Positions 13,101 through 24,772 are shown, numbered from the stretch's first letter. The stretch is DNA of 64,000 nt from Zanthoxylum bungeanum (GCA_019454045.1 SKCR01029095.1:248001-312000), one strand, 5' to 3'. Program-made: numbers and translations. Notes: generated by a model not told the origin, from the sequence alone.

Positions 13101-13895
13101 TATACTTGAAAGAAGTACCTGAAATCATCATTTATTGGAGTCAAAGGACTAAGCTTAGGATCATCAGACTCTGCCTCATGCCTCTCTTTCCGCTTTCCTG
13201 TATAGGATAGATATCCCACTCAAATCAGACAACACTACAATGCTAAATAGCCAACTCAAAACAATCAAACTGAAGCATAGCACATTAGTACTTTGATCGT
13301 AAACCTATTGAAAGCACTTCTCTTTCAACAATCCCAATGTTTCTAGAGCAAAAACACGTTAATCCATCATAAATCTCATTATCCCAAAACAAACAATATG
13401 AGAATATTAACAGAAATACTTTCCCTGCTTTTCGAAAACAAGAAAGAAAGTAAATTCAAAACTCCAAAACAATAACCAAGCAGCACCAGGGGCATCAAAA
13501 AGGCCATTCAAAAGCAAAAGTTTCGCACTTAAAAGCTAATGGTATACTAATTTTCTCCTCTAACAACATCAATTTATTTTCCTCGTGAAAGCATCAAAAG
13601 TGATTACGCAAGCAGGATTATAGTTACCTAATATGGAGTTACGGGTTTCCGATTCTGGGTTTTGGTGGGCTTTGAAAACTTGTTAACTCCATTGCTTTTC
13701 AGTTTCTGCAAAAACGAATTACAATGTATTTATTTTTTAAATAAAAAATAAAAAATAATATAAATAATGAAGTAAAAACGAGAAAAAAGCTTATGCATAC
13801 TGATAAAGAAAGAAAGTTACGAGTTGCAGTTGAGCCCAGTTGGGGTTCATCTGTATAGGGTTTTTAGGGTTTTTCTGCTTCTGTTCAGTCCCCAT
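10134..13895 (-). CDS. REX4: RNA exonuclease 4 homologue (DEDDh 3'-5' exonuclease)
   Basis: Nine exons: 13895-13821, 13705-13628, 13197-13119, 12156-12075, 11552-11444, 11138-11050, 10968-10904, 10799-10731 and 10307-10134, with GT-AG borders, about 273 residues. ATG 13893-13895 is the first start; MNPNWAQLQL follows in frame. The catalytic motifs are ExoI AMDCEMVGV (exon 4), ExoII GHALHNDLK (exon 6) and ExoIII HCPIDDARAAM (exons 8-9), the DEDDh set of the Rexo4/ISG20 family that acts in rRNA processing. YDEFVRPVERVVDFRT and SGIRPRDLR are also family-typical. The C-terminus is very basic (KQKKRKPKKKPKLK), consistent with a nucleolar protein. In exon 2 the reading frame changes: its start fits the phase of exon 1, but its end (SETRNSILG) fits exon 3 only with a one-base shift (13630-13690). 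Everything downstream is open, so this is either a recent null or a base error. The neighbour is the oxidoreductase gene on the same strand. Confidence 0.85.
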
Positions 13896-14579
13896 CTTCT
13901 TACTTTTCGTTAGCGCCACTGTCTGGGAGTTTTACTATACAAGGAGCGCGATAGAGCAAAACGACAGCGTTTTTTAGCAATCTTTAGGCTAATTTAATTA
14001 TTAAGTTAAGCCCATGCGCTTTTGAATAACGATTATTACTTATTACTGTTGTTGGGCTTGTGGCCCAGTATAGAGGGTGTGGGTTGGAGCCCCGTGAAAA
14101 TTTATTCTTTTAAAAATATGATATTATATTAGGAAAATGTTATATAATTAAAGTTACCGAAATCTGTTATGGCGGCTTAAATTAAGCCTACATCTTTTAT
14201 CTTGATTTATATGCCCTCTTGGGCACATACTGCATGCTTAAGAAAGTACAGAACATCACATGAATCTCACGAGGGATTTGAAATGAGGAGAGTGTGCAAA
14301 TGTTGGGATAATTTATACTCTTATAATTTTATATTGGTTGAGAATAGTTATCGGATCAAATATAAAAGCTTGGCGATCCGAGCTACCACTTAAGTACGAG
14401 TTACACATAATTTTGAGTGGATTTGTAGGATGAGCTGTTACATTCTTATTTAGATTATGACATCTCTCATACAATCAGACTCTATCTTCAATAAAGAACC
14501 AGCAATATTAAAAAAGGGATATATGGCTATCATATTTACGTCATGGCTAAAGTCTTGTTCGGTTCTTGTCATATATATC
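13896..14579. other. REX4 upstream region and intergenic DNA
   Basis: This should contain the REX4 promoter and 5' UTR. No distinctive promoter element or reliable ORF is visible. A 63-codon frame at 14202-14393 has no recognisable features and is not called. Confidence 0.4.
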
Positions 14580-14786
14580 TCTCATAACTAATCTTTTTTT
14601 TTTTTTTGGAAACAATGAAAACTCCACCGCCAAATCACCCGATCCGAACTTAATGGGAGCAGATAAATTCTCCGACTGCCCCATACTCTTACAATAAATA
14701 CACCATCGGACTCAAACTCAATACAACCAAATCCTATTTACCCTTGCCATCAAACCACACCTCGTGGGGGATTCTCATAACTAATC
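14580..14786 (-). mobile_element. SINE-like retroposon with 14-bp target-site duplication
   Basis: TCTCATAACTAATC occurs at 14580-14593 and again at 14773-14786. Between them is a ~179-bp body that, on the minus strand, ends in a poly(A) tail (T run from 14594). Near its minus-strand 5' end, TGGTTTGATGG is a weak pol III box A candidate and GAGTTTGAGTCC a box B candidate at plausible spacing. The size, tail and TSD fit a tRNA-derived SINE. A short retrocopy or a truncated LINE end is the alternative. Confidence 0.6.
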
Positions 14787-14801
14787 ATGTATAGGTAAAC
14801 G

Positions 14802-15152
14802 TGTGAGGTCCAGCAAGCATCCAACTACCACCTCCTTTTTTTCTGCATCAAGCCAACAAACATTGAGGTGGTGATTGCCACAAAATCAGGAGTTTGAAAT
14901 TTGGTGAAGCAAACAAAGAGATGCCATGAATTGTGGAGTAATTTGTGGCATGAACAGTAGCCACGAATTGGCTATAAATTGAGGCCATTTTCAGTGTTAA
15001 AGATAATCTCAATGAGTGTGTGATTTGTACAGAGAGTGAGAGAGGTTTTTGTGAGTTTTCTTGTTTGTAAAACTTGTGTATTATTCTTGTAGTAATAATA
15101 CGAATTCGGTTTTTCCTCAAACACTCCCAAGAGTGATCGTTATTTCACAACA
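14802..15152 (+). repeat. 5' LTR of copia C
   Basis: It runs from TGTGAGGTCC to TTTCACAACA, 351 bp. Differences from the 3' LTR are a longer T run, one base near the middle of the CAGGAG stretch, one transition, and two changes near the end. A TATA-like stretch (ggctataaat, near 14971) precedes the presumed transcript start. Confidence 0.92.
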
Positions 15153-15154
15153 AG

Positions 15155-15167
15155 TGGTATCAAAAGC
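15155..15167 (+). other. primer-binding site of copia C
   Basis: TGGTATCAAAAGC follows the 5' LTR by two bases. It is a close variant of the common plant copia site complementary to initiator methionine tRNA (TGGTATCAGAGC). Confidence 0.8.
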
Positions 15168-15429
15168 TTTGGTTCTTCATTGGGATCGAAAAACCGGTGA
15201 ACGGAGTTTGGTTCGGAAAATTCGAGTTCCGGAAAAGTTGTCAAAAATTCATTTTGAGGGTATCATCAGCTAGTTCACGTCGAGACGAGCACGGTGGTAT
15301 TTTCCGGCGACCGAACCGACGTCCAGAACGGCCGCACGCGCTCCACGCGCCAACCAGAGAGATTCCCACGCTCGCCCACTCGCAGCACGCGCCTCACGCG
15401 CGCCAGAGGTTGAAGACGATCCGAGTCAG

Positions 15430-15594
15430 CATCCACGTCAGCGACACGTCAGCGACACGTGTCAGCCACGTCAGCATACGGGTCCCGCACTGCCACGTCA
15501 GCTTGCCACGTCAGCACGCCACGTCATCTTGCCACGTCAGCTGCCACGTCAGCCGCCACGTCAGCAAAGCGGGTCCCACCTGCCACGTCAGCAG
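15430..15594 (+). repeat. array of CACGTCAGC motifs in the copia C leader
   Basis: Between the primer-binding site and gag, nine exact CACGTCAGC motifs and two variants (CACGTGTCAGC, CACGTCATC) lie within about 165 bp, usually as GCCACGTCAGC. The spacing is irregular and the local GC content is much higher than in the surroundings. ACGT-core sites of this type are known plant bZIP binding sites. A regulatory role here is inferred only; simple repeat expansion is an alternative. Confidence 0.8.
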
Positions 15595-15807
15595 ACTGGT
15601 AAATTTCATTTAGCCCCCTGAAGTTTTGAAATTTACAGTTTTGCCCCAGAACTTTTAGGAATTTACAAATCAGCCCCTGTGTCGGATTTAGACCAAAGAA
15701 GTGTCTATTCCACCATTTTCGACCGTTCCGGACGCAACGGTGACCTCCGATTTGTGAAATTCAAACCCGATTTTAGTGTATTCCCATTTTAAACTTTAAA
15801 ACTTAAA

Positions 15808-16707
15808 ATGGAGATGGAGGATTCTCATTCTGGTGCAATGATTAAACTGGCTGCCACTAATTACTCCCTCTGGAGACCTCGGATGATAGATTTTTTGCAT
15901 TGCAAAGATTTGTTTGATGTCATTGAGTTGAAGGGAGTGAAACCAGAGTCTGTTAAGGAGTATGACTGGAATAAACTCAACAACAGAACTTTGGGTCAGA
16001 TAAGGCAGTGGATCGGTCATAATGTCTTCCACCATGTAGCACAGGACACAGATGCTTATGGAATGTGGAGGAAATTGGAAGACATGTTCCAGGCCAAAAC
16101 AGCTCGGAATAAGGCCTTAATTATGAGGCGTTTGGTGAACCTGAAGCTGCGGAGTGGAACTTCCGTTGCAGAACACACCAACGAGTTTCAAAGCCTGGTG
16201 AACCAATTGTCTGCAGTAGACATGCAACTGGCAGACGAAGTTCAAGCCCTCTTGCTACTCAGTTCTCTTCCTGATAGTTGGGAGACTCTGGTGGTTACTC
16301 TCAGCAATTCCGCTCCAGGAGGTAAAGTTACCATGCCTATGGTAAAGGATGCCTTGTCAAATGAAGAAGCCAGAAGAAAAGACGTGGGCTCAGATCAAAC
16401 AGAAGCTCTTGTCTCGGAGCAGCGGGGAAGACAACATGAGAAAAATCAAGGTGGGAGAAGAGGCAGAAGCAAAAGCAGGGGCAGGTCCAAGGACGGGAAA
16501 AAAACATACAAGTGCTTCCACTGTGGCATTGAAGGCCACTTGAAGAAGAATTGCCGGAAACTGCAACGGGAGCAGGGACAAGGCAATAACCAGCCGAAGA
16601 AGAATGATGCGGAGACACTAGTAGTTACTACAGTGGATGTAGCTATATGCTCCGGCCAGGAAGAAGCATGCTTCACACCGCAACTCAGGATGTCGAGTGG
16701 GTGGTAG
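15808..16707 (+). pseudogene. copia C gag with zinc knuckle
   Basis: This is a 299-codon frame. The first part resembles the copia gag/UBN2 region (NYSLWRPRMIDFL; KLEDMFQAKTARNKALIMRRLVNLKL). A basic linker follows, then a CCHC zinc knuckle (CFHCGIEGHLKKNC, 16513-16554), which binds genomic RNA in the particle. The frame is lost near 16660-16690: protease continues in another frame, so gag and pol are not joined as copia elements normally are. The gag itself is open. Confidence 0.85.
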
Positions 16708-19700
16708 ATACTGCAGCATCCTACCATGTCACTCCTCACAGGGATTTCTTCACAACATACAAAGCAGGAGACTTTGGAGCAGTGAAGATGGGGAATACCA
16801 GTTCTTCTCAGATAGCGGGAATTGGTGAAGTACAGTTGCGGACAAATGCAGGGTATACAGTAACCCTGAAAGAGGTCAGACATGTTCCAGAACTTCGGCT
16901 CAACTTACTCTCGGGAGTAGCCCTTGACAAACAGGGCTATGCTAACCACTTCAGCAACGGCACTTGGAGGATGATAAAAGGTGCCATGGTCATCGCCCGA
17001 GGACACATCTGTGGAACCTTGTACAAGACTCATGTGAAGATTTGTGCAGAAAGCCTCAATGTAGCTGAACGAGAGGCTTCTCAGAATCTGTGGCACCAGA
17101 GACTCGGCCACATGAGTGAAAGAGGGTTGTCTACCTTGACAAAGAAGGATCTAATCACCGTCTCCAAGAATGCTACTCTGGATCCTTGCAATCACTGTCT
17201 ATTCGGTAAGCAACACAGAGTCTCTTTCAATTTCTCTTCTACAAAGAAATCAGAGTTACTCAGTCTGGTGTACTCTGACGTATGTGGTCCCTTAGAGGTA
17301 AACTCACTAGGCGGTAAAAAATTTTTCTGACTTTTATTGACGATGCTTCTCGGAAAGTATGGGTGTATTTTCTGAAATCAAAGGATCAGGTCCTGGATTA
17401 TTTCAAACTGTTCCATGCCATGGTCGAGCGTGAAACAGGGAAGAAACTGAAATGCCTTCGTACAGACAATGGAGGCGAATACACTTCCAGGGAGTTCGAT
17501 GCCTACTGCGGAAGTCACAGCATTCGACATGAGAGGACTGTTCCACGCACCCCACAACACAATGGTGTAGCTGAAAGGATGAACCGCACCATTATGGAGA
17601 AAGTCAGAAGCATGATCAGTATGGCTAAGCTGCCAAAGCCATTCTGGGGAGAAGCTGTTCGTGCCGCCTGCTACCTGATCAACAGATCACCATCTGTACC
17701 GTTGAACTTCGAGATTCCGGAGAAAGAGTGGTCTGGTAAGAATCCTTCATATTCTCACCTCAGAATATTCGGATGTTTAGCATTTGCACATGTATCCAAG
17801 GAGCTCAGGCAGAAGCTCGATGCAAGGACTACTCCATGCATCTTCATAGGCTATGGAGACGAAGAATTTGGATACAGGCTATGGGACCCGAAGGAAAGGA
17901 AGGTCATCAGAAGCAGAGATGTAGTGTTTCTTGAAGACCAGACAATAGAAGACATTGAAAAGCCCAAGATGCCTTCTAAAACCAGTGCCAACAATACTGA
18001 TACAAATCCAGACACAGCACCAGCACCAACACCAGAGGCCACAGATGATGATGAGGTGCAAGACATACCAGAAGCAGAACCAGAGGAGGAATGAGGTGTT
18101 GAGCAGGGGGAGCTGCAGCCTGCTCCATCAGAGGCTTCGAGTTCATCCACATATCCGGATGACAACATACAGCCAGAACCTCCAGTACGAAGATCCGAGA
18201 GAGGCCGGATTCCATCAGCCAGATACTCAGGATCAGAATACATTCTGCTAACTGACGAAGGGGAGCCAGAAACCTTCAACGAAGCGGTATCTCATAAAGA
18301 CAAAGACAAATGGCTGCACGCAATGCAGGATGAGATGGAATCTCTGCAGAAGAACAACACTTATGAGATAGTGAAGCTCCCACATGGAATGAAGGTACTG
18401 AAGAACAAATGGGTATTCAAGCTCAAGAAAGATGGCAGCGGAAAAGTGGTGAAACACAAAGCTCGGCTAGTTGTCAAAGGATTCCTACAGAAAAGGGAAT
18501 TGACTTTGATGAGATTTTTTCACCGGTGGTAAAAATGGCTTCAATCCGTGTTATCCTAGGATTTGTAGCTAGACTGAACTTGGAGCTTGAACAGATGGAT
18601 GTCAAAACAACATTTCTTCATGGTGATCTGAATGAAGAAATCTACATGGAGCAGCCAGAAGGATTCAAGGTTTCAGGTAAAGAAAACCTTGTTTGCAAGC
18701 TGAAAAAGAGCTTGTACGGCTCAAGCAAGCACCGAGGCAATGGTACAAGAAGTTCGACTCATTCATGGTGGGTCAAGGCTACAAAAGAACTGCAGCAGAT
18801 CAGTGTGTATACATTCAGAGGTTTCCAGATGGAAATTTTGTTGCTCTTCTACTGTATGTAGATGACATGTTGATTGTTGGACAAGAAGCAGTGAAGATCA
18901 GCCAGCTGAAGAAGGAACTCTCCAAGGCTTTCGACATGAAAGACTTGGGACCAGCTCAACAGATTTTGGGAATGGAGATTGTTCGTGACAGACATAACAA
19001 GAAATTATGGCTTTCACAGGAAAGGTATATTGAACGGGTAATTAAGAGGTTCGATATACAGAAAGCCAAACCAGTCAGCGTTCCGCTAGCGCACCATTTC
19101 AAACTGAGCAAGAGTTCGTGCCCCTCATCCAAGAAAGAGATAGAGGAAATGTCAGCAATACCATATTCTTCAGCTGTTGGAAGCCTAATGTATTCAATGG
19201 TATGTACCAGGCCAGATATTGCACACGCAGTTGGTGTAGTGAGCCGTTTTCTCTCTAATCCTGGAAAACAACACTGGGAAGCAGTCAAATGGATTCTCAG
19301 GTACCTGAAGGGTACAACGAAGTTTCGTCTGTGTTATATGGGGAGCTGATCCGATCTTGGAAGGCTATACAGATTCAGATATGGCAGGAGATCTTGATGG
19401 TAGGAAATCTACATCAGGATTCATTTACACTTTTGCAGGGGAGCTGTGTCATGGCAGTCAAGATTGCAGAGGTGTATAGCATTATCCACAACAGAAGCTG
19501 AGTACATTGCCATAGCTGAGGCAAGAAAAGAAATGTTGTGGCTAAAGCGGTTTCTCCAAGAGTTAGGGATCAAGCAGACAGAATACAAGATACATTGTGA
19601 CAGTCAGAGTGCTCTGGACTTGAGCAAGAACTCAATGTATCATTCCCGGACGAAACACATTGATATTCGCTATCACTGGATACGCGAGGTAATGGATCAA

Positions 19701-19820
19701 CAACTGCTGAGACTAGTGAAGATCCATACAGATGAGAATCCAGCCGATATGTTAACGAATGTGGTTACTCGAGACAAGCTAGAGTTGTGCAGAGACATAA
19801 CCGGGATAGCTGTCAGATGA
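16647..19820 (+). pseudogene. copia C pol: protease, integrase, reverse transcriptase, RNase H
   Basis: Protease has the VDTAAS active-site variant (about 16705). GAG-pre-integrase (NLWHQRLGHMSERGL), the HX3H/CX2C finger and the integrase core with RTDNGGEY and AERMNRT follow. Reverse transcriptase keeps its YVDD box (LLLYVDDMLIVG, about 18852) and RNase H has TEAEYIAIAEA. Breaks are frameshifts near 17322 (beside an A/T run), 18510, 18725 and 19345-19500, and an in-frame TGA at 18092-18094. Several shifts adjoin homopolymers. The catalytic residues otherwise look intact. Confidence 0.9.
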
Positions 19821-19853
19821 CGATTGCTTCAGATGCTGCTGGAGGGGGAGAAT

Positions 19854-20202
19854 TGTGAGGTCCAGCAAGCATCCAACTACCACCTCCTTTTTCTGCATCA
19901 AGCCAACAAACATTGAGGTGGTGATTGCCACAAAATCAGGAGGTTTGAAATTTGGTGAAGCAAACAAAGAGATGCCATGAATTGTGGAGTAATTTGTGGC
20001 ATGAACAGTAGCCACGAATTGGCTATAAATTGAGGCCATTTTCAGTGTTAAAGATAATCCCAATGAGTGTGTGATTTGTACAGAGAGTGAGAGAGGTTTT
20101 TGTGAGTTTTCTTGTTTGTAAAACTTGTGTATTATTCTTGTAGTAATAATACGAATTCGGTTTTTCCTCAAACACTCCAAGAGTGATCGTGATTTCACAA
20201 CA
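19854..20202 (+). repeat. 3' LTR of copia C
   Basis: Starts at TGTGAGGTCC after the purine tract ggagggggag and ends at CACAACA, 349 bp. Nearly identical to the 5' LTR. Confidence 0.92.
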
Positions 20203-20207
20203 AAACG

Positions 20208-21478
20208 CACACATGGTAAGAATCCAACCAATGAAGGAGTATAAACCGAAAACTTTCAAATTCTTTACGTGCAACTAGCATCCTTCTTGAATGACATCGG
20301 CATAGATGCACATATTATCTGCCAAAGCCAATGAAAAACTGCAGCAGCAAATCAATATAAAACAACTTAAGACATAAGCTTCTTAAAACTATGTTTGTGT
20401 TTTATAACATCCAACCACCACAGAAAACTTATGCAATATAAGAAGTAAACAGATTTGCAATGTTCATTTCCATTACAAAACAACTTATAACATAAGTTTC
20501 GTAAAACTCGCATTTCCGATTGCGGCCTGTCAGCCTCCATTTCAACACAAGTATGTTTTGATGAAATAAAAGCTTTAAATTTGTTTGTAAAGTATTGATC
20601 TTTCTTTCAAATTAAATTTTAAATATGCTATTTCGTGAATGTTTTCAGTCACACTTTGATGGTTGCTGATTATATCATTTAAAGTTTGGGTTTTATGTTT
20701 GGATTTGTTAACTTTAGAGTTCTTGTGGTTTGTTGTGTGATTAACAAACGAGGTCTGTTGTTTTTGGAGCATATTATATTTTGATCATTTGTAAATTTAG
20801 TCTTAATGGGTTGATTTTTATGGAGTTTTTGGTTAATAGATTGGATGGAAATTGTTTTGGTTGAGTAAATTAGCAAACATTCTGTTTGGTTCCCTAGAAA
20901 ATTGAGGTAATGGAGTTTTGGATCTCACAAGGATTTGGCTTCCTGAAAATGAATTTTCAACCAAAAACTGTTGAGTGAAATTAGTTTTTGTAACAAGATT
21001 TTTTCCCTAGAAAACTGCTTCTGTTATCTAAGCTGGTTTTGGACACTTAAAAATATTGAAGACATTTTTAGAGCAGGAGCAAGTAGGAATAGCCCAACAG
21101 TCTGGAATTATTGTTACTACTTAACCGGAAACATGTTTATATTTTTGGGTTATTTTAGTTGAACAGCCATGGGTTATTGTTACTACTTTACGTGAGTTAT
21201 TGTTACTAATTTAGTTTGTAGATGTTGGTATTTTCTTGAACTATGTTTGTGTTTTTAAGTATTGCTTCTTTTATATGGTGATTTGTGGGTTGACTTCACT
21301 GGATTTTCTATTCAATTAAAGTAATTACTTATGGTTCTTGATTGGTGGCAGAAATATTGGCTGTGGAGAGTGCATTAGTTCTGTTTGTTAAGTGATGGTG
21401 ATGTTGATGAAAATTTGTTAGCTTCATTAGCATCTTCTTAGTTCTGTAAAAAGAATTAAGATCAAATAAAAAAAATAG
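20208..21478. other. non-coding stretch left of the hAT transposase
   Basis: AT-rich sequence with no supported gene. Part of it is probably the 5' region of the hAT element, since a pyrimidine tract and AG acceptor (near 21506-21512) lie just before the transposase start. A left terminal inverted repeat matching the right one was looked for and not found. Confidence 0.45.
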
Positions 21479-21520
21479 TTGCTCCTATTTTATTGGATGC
21501 TGTTTTTTTTCAGCTCAGAT

Positions 21521-23750
21521 ATGTCTGATCTTGATCCTGATACTACTCAATTAAACCATCAAACCTCAAGTTGTCATGTTAATGTTGAAAATCTACTCAC
21601 TCATTCAACTTGTGGGGGTACAAAACGAGACTCCGAAGGACAATCAAAAAGCACATCCAGAAAAACATCTAAAGATTGGGACCATTTCAAAATAAAAACA
21701 ATTAATGGAGAATTAAAGGCAGTGTGTAATCATTGTGGCAAAGGTTTAGCTGGACAACAATCGAGTGGAACTTCGCATTTGCTAACCCATGTGGAGAGGT
21801 GTCTAAAACGAACACGGGAATAAGCTCCAGCTTCAGCTTGTAACCCTAGCCAAGCATCAATGACTTCCAAGAAAAAAGATGGTGAAACTTCAACATTTGA
21901 TCCCAATGCATTTGATAAAGCACTTGCTAGATAGAAAATAGCAAGAATGATAATTATGCATGAGCTTCCATTGAGTTTTGTTGAGTATGACTATGAAGGG
22001 TTCAGGGATTTGATGAGTTTTTTTACAGCCTTTACTAGGTAACATTAGTCAAAATACTATTTAAAATGAAAATTTTAAGATGTTCGATGTTGAAAAGGCT
22101 AAGACAATGGCATTGTTAGAGGACATTACTAGTAAAGTTGCCATTACTATAGATTTGTGGACATCTAGTAATCAGAATAAGGGTTACATGGTTGTGCCAG
22201 TCCATTTTATTAACAATTCATGGATTTTACGGAATCGAATCTTAAGGTATCAATTTTGAAGCTTAAATTTTATTATTTATGTCTGTTTGTTTGTTTTATT
22301 TAAATTCTGTTTTATTCTCTCTCTGAATTGATTAGATTTATATATGTGCCTTCTCCACACACTGCTGAAGCACTTTCTAATGAGTTGGGCAAGTGTCTGT
22401 TGGATTGGAATGTCGATCGGAAGTAGTCTACATTGACGGTTGATAATTGTTCCACCAATGATGCTATGATTCCGCTTTTACTTGTTAAGTTTTCTTCTGG
22501 TTCATTGTTGTTAAAGGGGACATTGTTGCACACATTTTAAATTTAATTGTTAAGGATGGGTTAGATACAATAGGTGATGGGATTGAAAAAGTTAGAAACA
22601 GTGTCAATTATCGGACAACATCACCTAAAAGGGTGGAATTGTTTGAAAATATGGCTAATCGCCAATTGAAGTTGAATTGTTCTAAGAAGTTAGTGCTTGA
22701 TTGTAAAACTAGATGGAATTCAACATACTTGATGCTTGAAGTTGCTTTGGCTTATAAGGAAGTTTTTACTCGTTTGAAGCATCGCGATAACCAATATAAG
22801 CACTTGCCTAATGAAATTGAGTGGGAGTTGGCAAGAGTAGTGTGTGGGCATTTGAAACCTTTTTATACAATGACAAAGATAGTTTCTGGAACAAAATATC
22901 CAACAGCTAACTTGTTTTTTCCAATGATTTGTGAAATTAGATTGTCATTAAATGCTTGGCTTGATTCTTCATGTGATACGATAAGAAAAATGGCAACTAG
23001 TATGATAGATAAATTTGAAAAATATTGGGATATCATTCATGGTATTATGGTTGTTGCTGTTGTATTGGATCCTAGGTTCAAAATACTTTTAGTGGATTAT
23101 TTATTTCCTCAAATTTAGGCATCAAGTTAGATTGAAAGAATCCATACTCTTTGTGTTGATTTATTTATAGAATATCAAGAAAAGAGTATGTTAGTATCTA
23201 ATTTGGTTGATGGGTCTGGTGAGTCTTCTGTTGGTCATGATTCTAATTTAACTATGATGGGCATGTGGAATGTTCAAAAATTTAATGCATTTGAAAGCCA
23301 ACATAGTTGGCCTAAGCGAGTGAAGTCGGAGTTAGTTAGTTACTTGGAGGATGATGATGTAGAGAGTAGAGAGTAGAGACTACTCCGGGCTTTGATATTT
23401 TAAAGTGGTGGAAGGTGAATAGAACAAAGTATCATATATTGTCTGAGATGGCCAGAGACATATTAGCCATTCTAATTTCTATTCCGAGTCTTCTTTTAGT
23501 ACGAGTGGTCGATTTCTCAGTCCACATCGTAGCAAACTTCATCCGAGTACATTAGGGCCTTGATGTGTACTTAGAATTGGATATGGCTCAATTGCAAGGT
23601 ATGAGAACGGTTTAACCCAATATTTTATTTAAGTTTGATTTTATTTGTATTCTTTTTATTTCACCGGTTGTTTTATTTTATTAGGTGCAATTCCTGAAGA
23701 TAAAGTGATGAATGGAGAAGTACTAGATAACGATGAATGGTGCAATACTT
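21521..23750 (+). pseudogene. hAT-family transposase pseudogene (BED zinc finger, RICESLEEPER/ZBED-like)
   Basis: The first part (ATG 21521) carries a BED-type zinc finger: WDHFKIK, CNHCGKG, then HLLTHVERC. In-frame stops follow at 21821-21823 (TAA) and 21932-21934 (TAG). Next come catalytic-core pieces: ITIDLWTSSNQNKGYM (about 22140-22187) with the first aspartate, and LTVDNCSTND (about 22432) with the second. Then comes a 161-codon open block (22633-23118) with CKTRWNSTYLML and VLDPRFK. The C-terminal hAT dimerisation region (23380-23590) survives as ILKWWKVNRTKYHILSEMA and GRFLSPHRSKLHPST across a frameshift. A short last exon may follow an intron near 23600-23685. The gene is broken many times. 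Confidence 0.85.
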
Positions 23751-23874
23751 GATTTTCAATTATGAATTGTGTGGGTATTCATGTTTCTACTGTTAATGTA
23801 AGTTATTTGTTTTATGTTTTTGGTTTATTTTGCAAAATTTGATGATGATGAGTTTGTAGATCGAAAGCTTTTAA

Positions 23875-24772
23875 CAAATTGTTGGAATTAGTTGAGAAGC
23901 TAATTAGTATTTATTGTTAGATTATATTCAACCAAACATTAATTGTGTAGTTGGTAGTTGTGTTGTTGTGTATTTAATATGGATAGTTGTATAATGCCTA
24001 TATAAAGGCCTCTCATTGTAAGTTTTATATTAAAGCAAATTTTAATACACAATTTTTCCTTCACAAATTCTCACATGGTATCAGAGCCAATCTTTCTCTG
24101 GGTTCTAGTATCTCTCTTTTAGAGTCGTCGTTCAAGTCGGCGCGTGGGGAACACACACCGCTATATATGTGTGAGCCTCACGCGCCGCATCTTCTTTGGC
24201 AATCTTGACAATATCAGTGACGACGAAATGCTAATTCTTATCCCTTATTTGCATCAAGTTCCACATCTGACTTTTTTCGGGGTTTTGTTATGGGGTGATT
24301 TGGCAAGTTTTCTTTAGATGTTTTGAGCTGTTCTGGAATAGTTTAAACTTTTCAGCTATGCATTTTCCAGCGATGTTAAACCATCCAAACCTCCACATCT
24401 GTTCTCGTTGTGCATTCTCCAACGACATTAAACAGCCAAGTCACCATATATGTTCCTGCTGTGCATTCTCCAGCAGCGCTTTAAACACCCTAGTCTCTCT
24501 ATGGTTCTTGTGCTGATTTCATTTGTAACAAGCTTGGTGCATACAACATGTATGCTCCAGCTTGAGGGGGAGTGTTGGAGTTAGTTGAGAAGCTAATTAG
24601 TATTTATTGTTAGATTATATTCAACCAAACATTAATTGTGTAGTTGGTAGTTGTGTTGTTGTGTATTTAATATGATAGTTGTATAATGCCTATATAAAGG
24701 CCTCTCATTATAAGTTTTATATTAAAGCAAATTTTAATACACAATTTTTCCTTCACAAATTCTCACACAAAT
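23875..24772 (+). mobile_element. TRIM-like / internally deleted copia element with TSD CAAAT
   Basis: An 888-bp element (23880-24767) flanked by CAAAT at 23875-23879 and 24768-24772. The LTRs are 23880-24075 and 24573-24767 and differ at about three positions. A perfect primer-binding site TGGTATCAGAGCC lies at 24076-24088 and a purine tract (cttgagggggag) ends at 24572. The 497-bp interior has no gag or pol, only a short frame (24295-24516) with a repeated HICSxCAFS unit of unlikely coding value. It must have been mobilised by proteins of an autonomous copia. It sits just after the hAT transposase, so it is younger than the hAT insertion. Confidence 0.9.

Larger units (their letters stand above)
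14797..20207 (+). mobile_element. complete Ty1/copia element C with TSD AAACG
   Basis: The element spans 14802-20202, flanked by AAACG at 14797-14801 and 20203-20207. It has two nearly identical LTRs, a primer-binding site, gag, protease, integrase, reverse transcriptase, RNase H and a purine tract (19841-19850). Five small LTR differences are visible by eye in about 350 bp, which suggests a fairly recent insertion. Despite this, the coding region has several frameshifts and a stop. It landed just right of the SINE-like element. Confidence 0.95.

Noticed and set aside
14848..15120. 90-codon minus-strand frame, repeated near 20023-20231
   Set aside because: Lies within the copia C LTRs and has no domain.
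15197..15613. 138-codon frame in the copia C leader (HVSxHVS repeats)
   Set aside because: It is a translation of the CACGTCAGC array, before the real gag start.
20575..20876. Two overlapping 65-codon minus-strand frames
   Set aside because: Low-complexity Asn/Lys/Thr composition in AT-rich DNA, no start context or homology visible.
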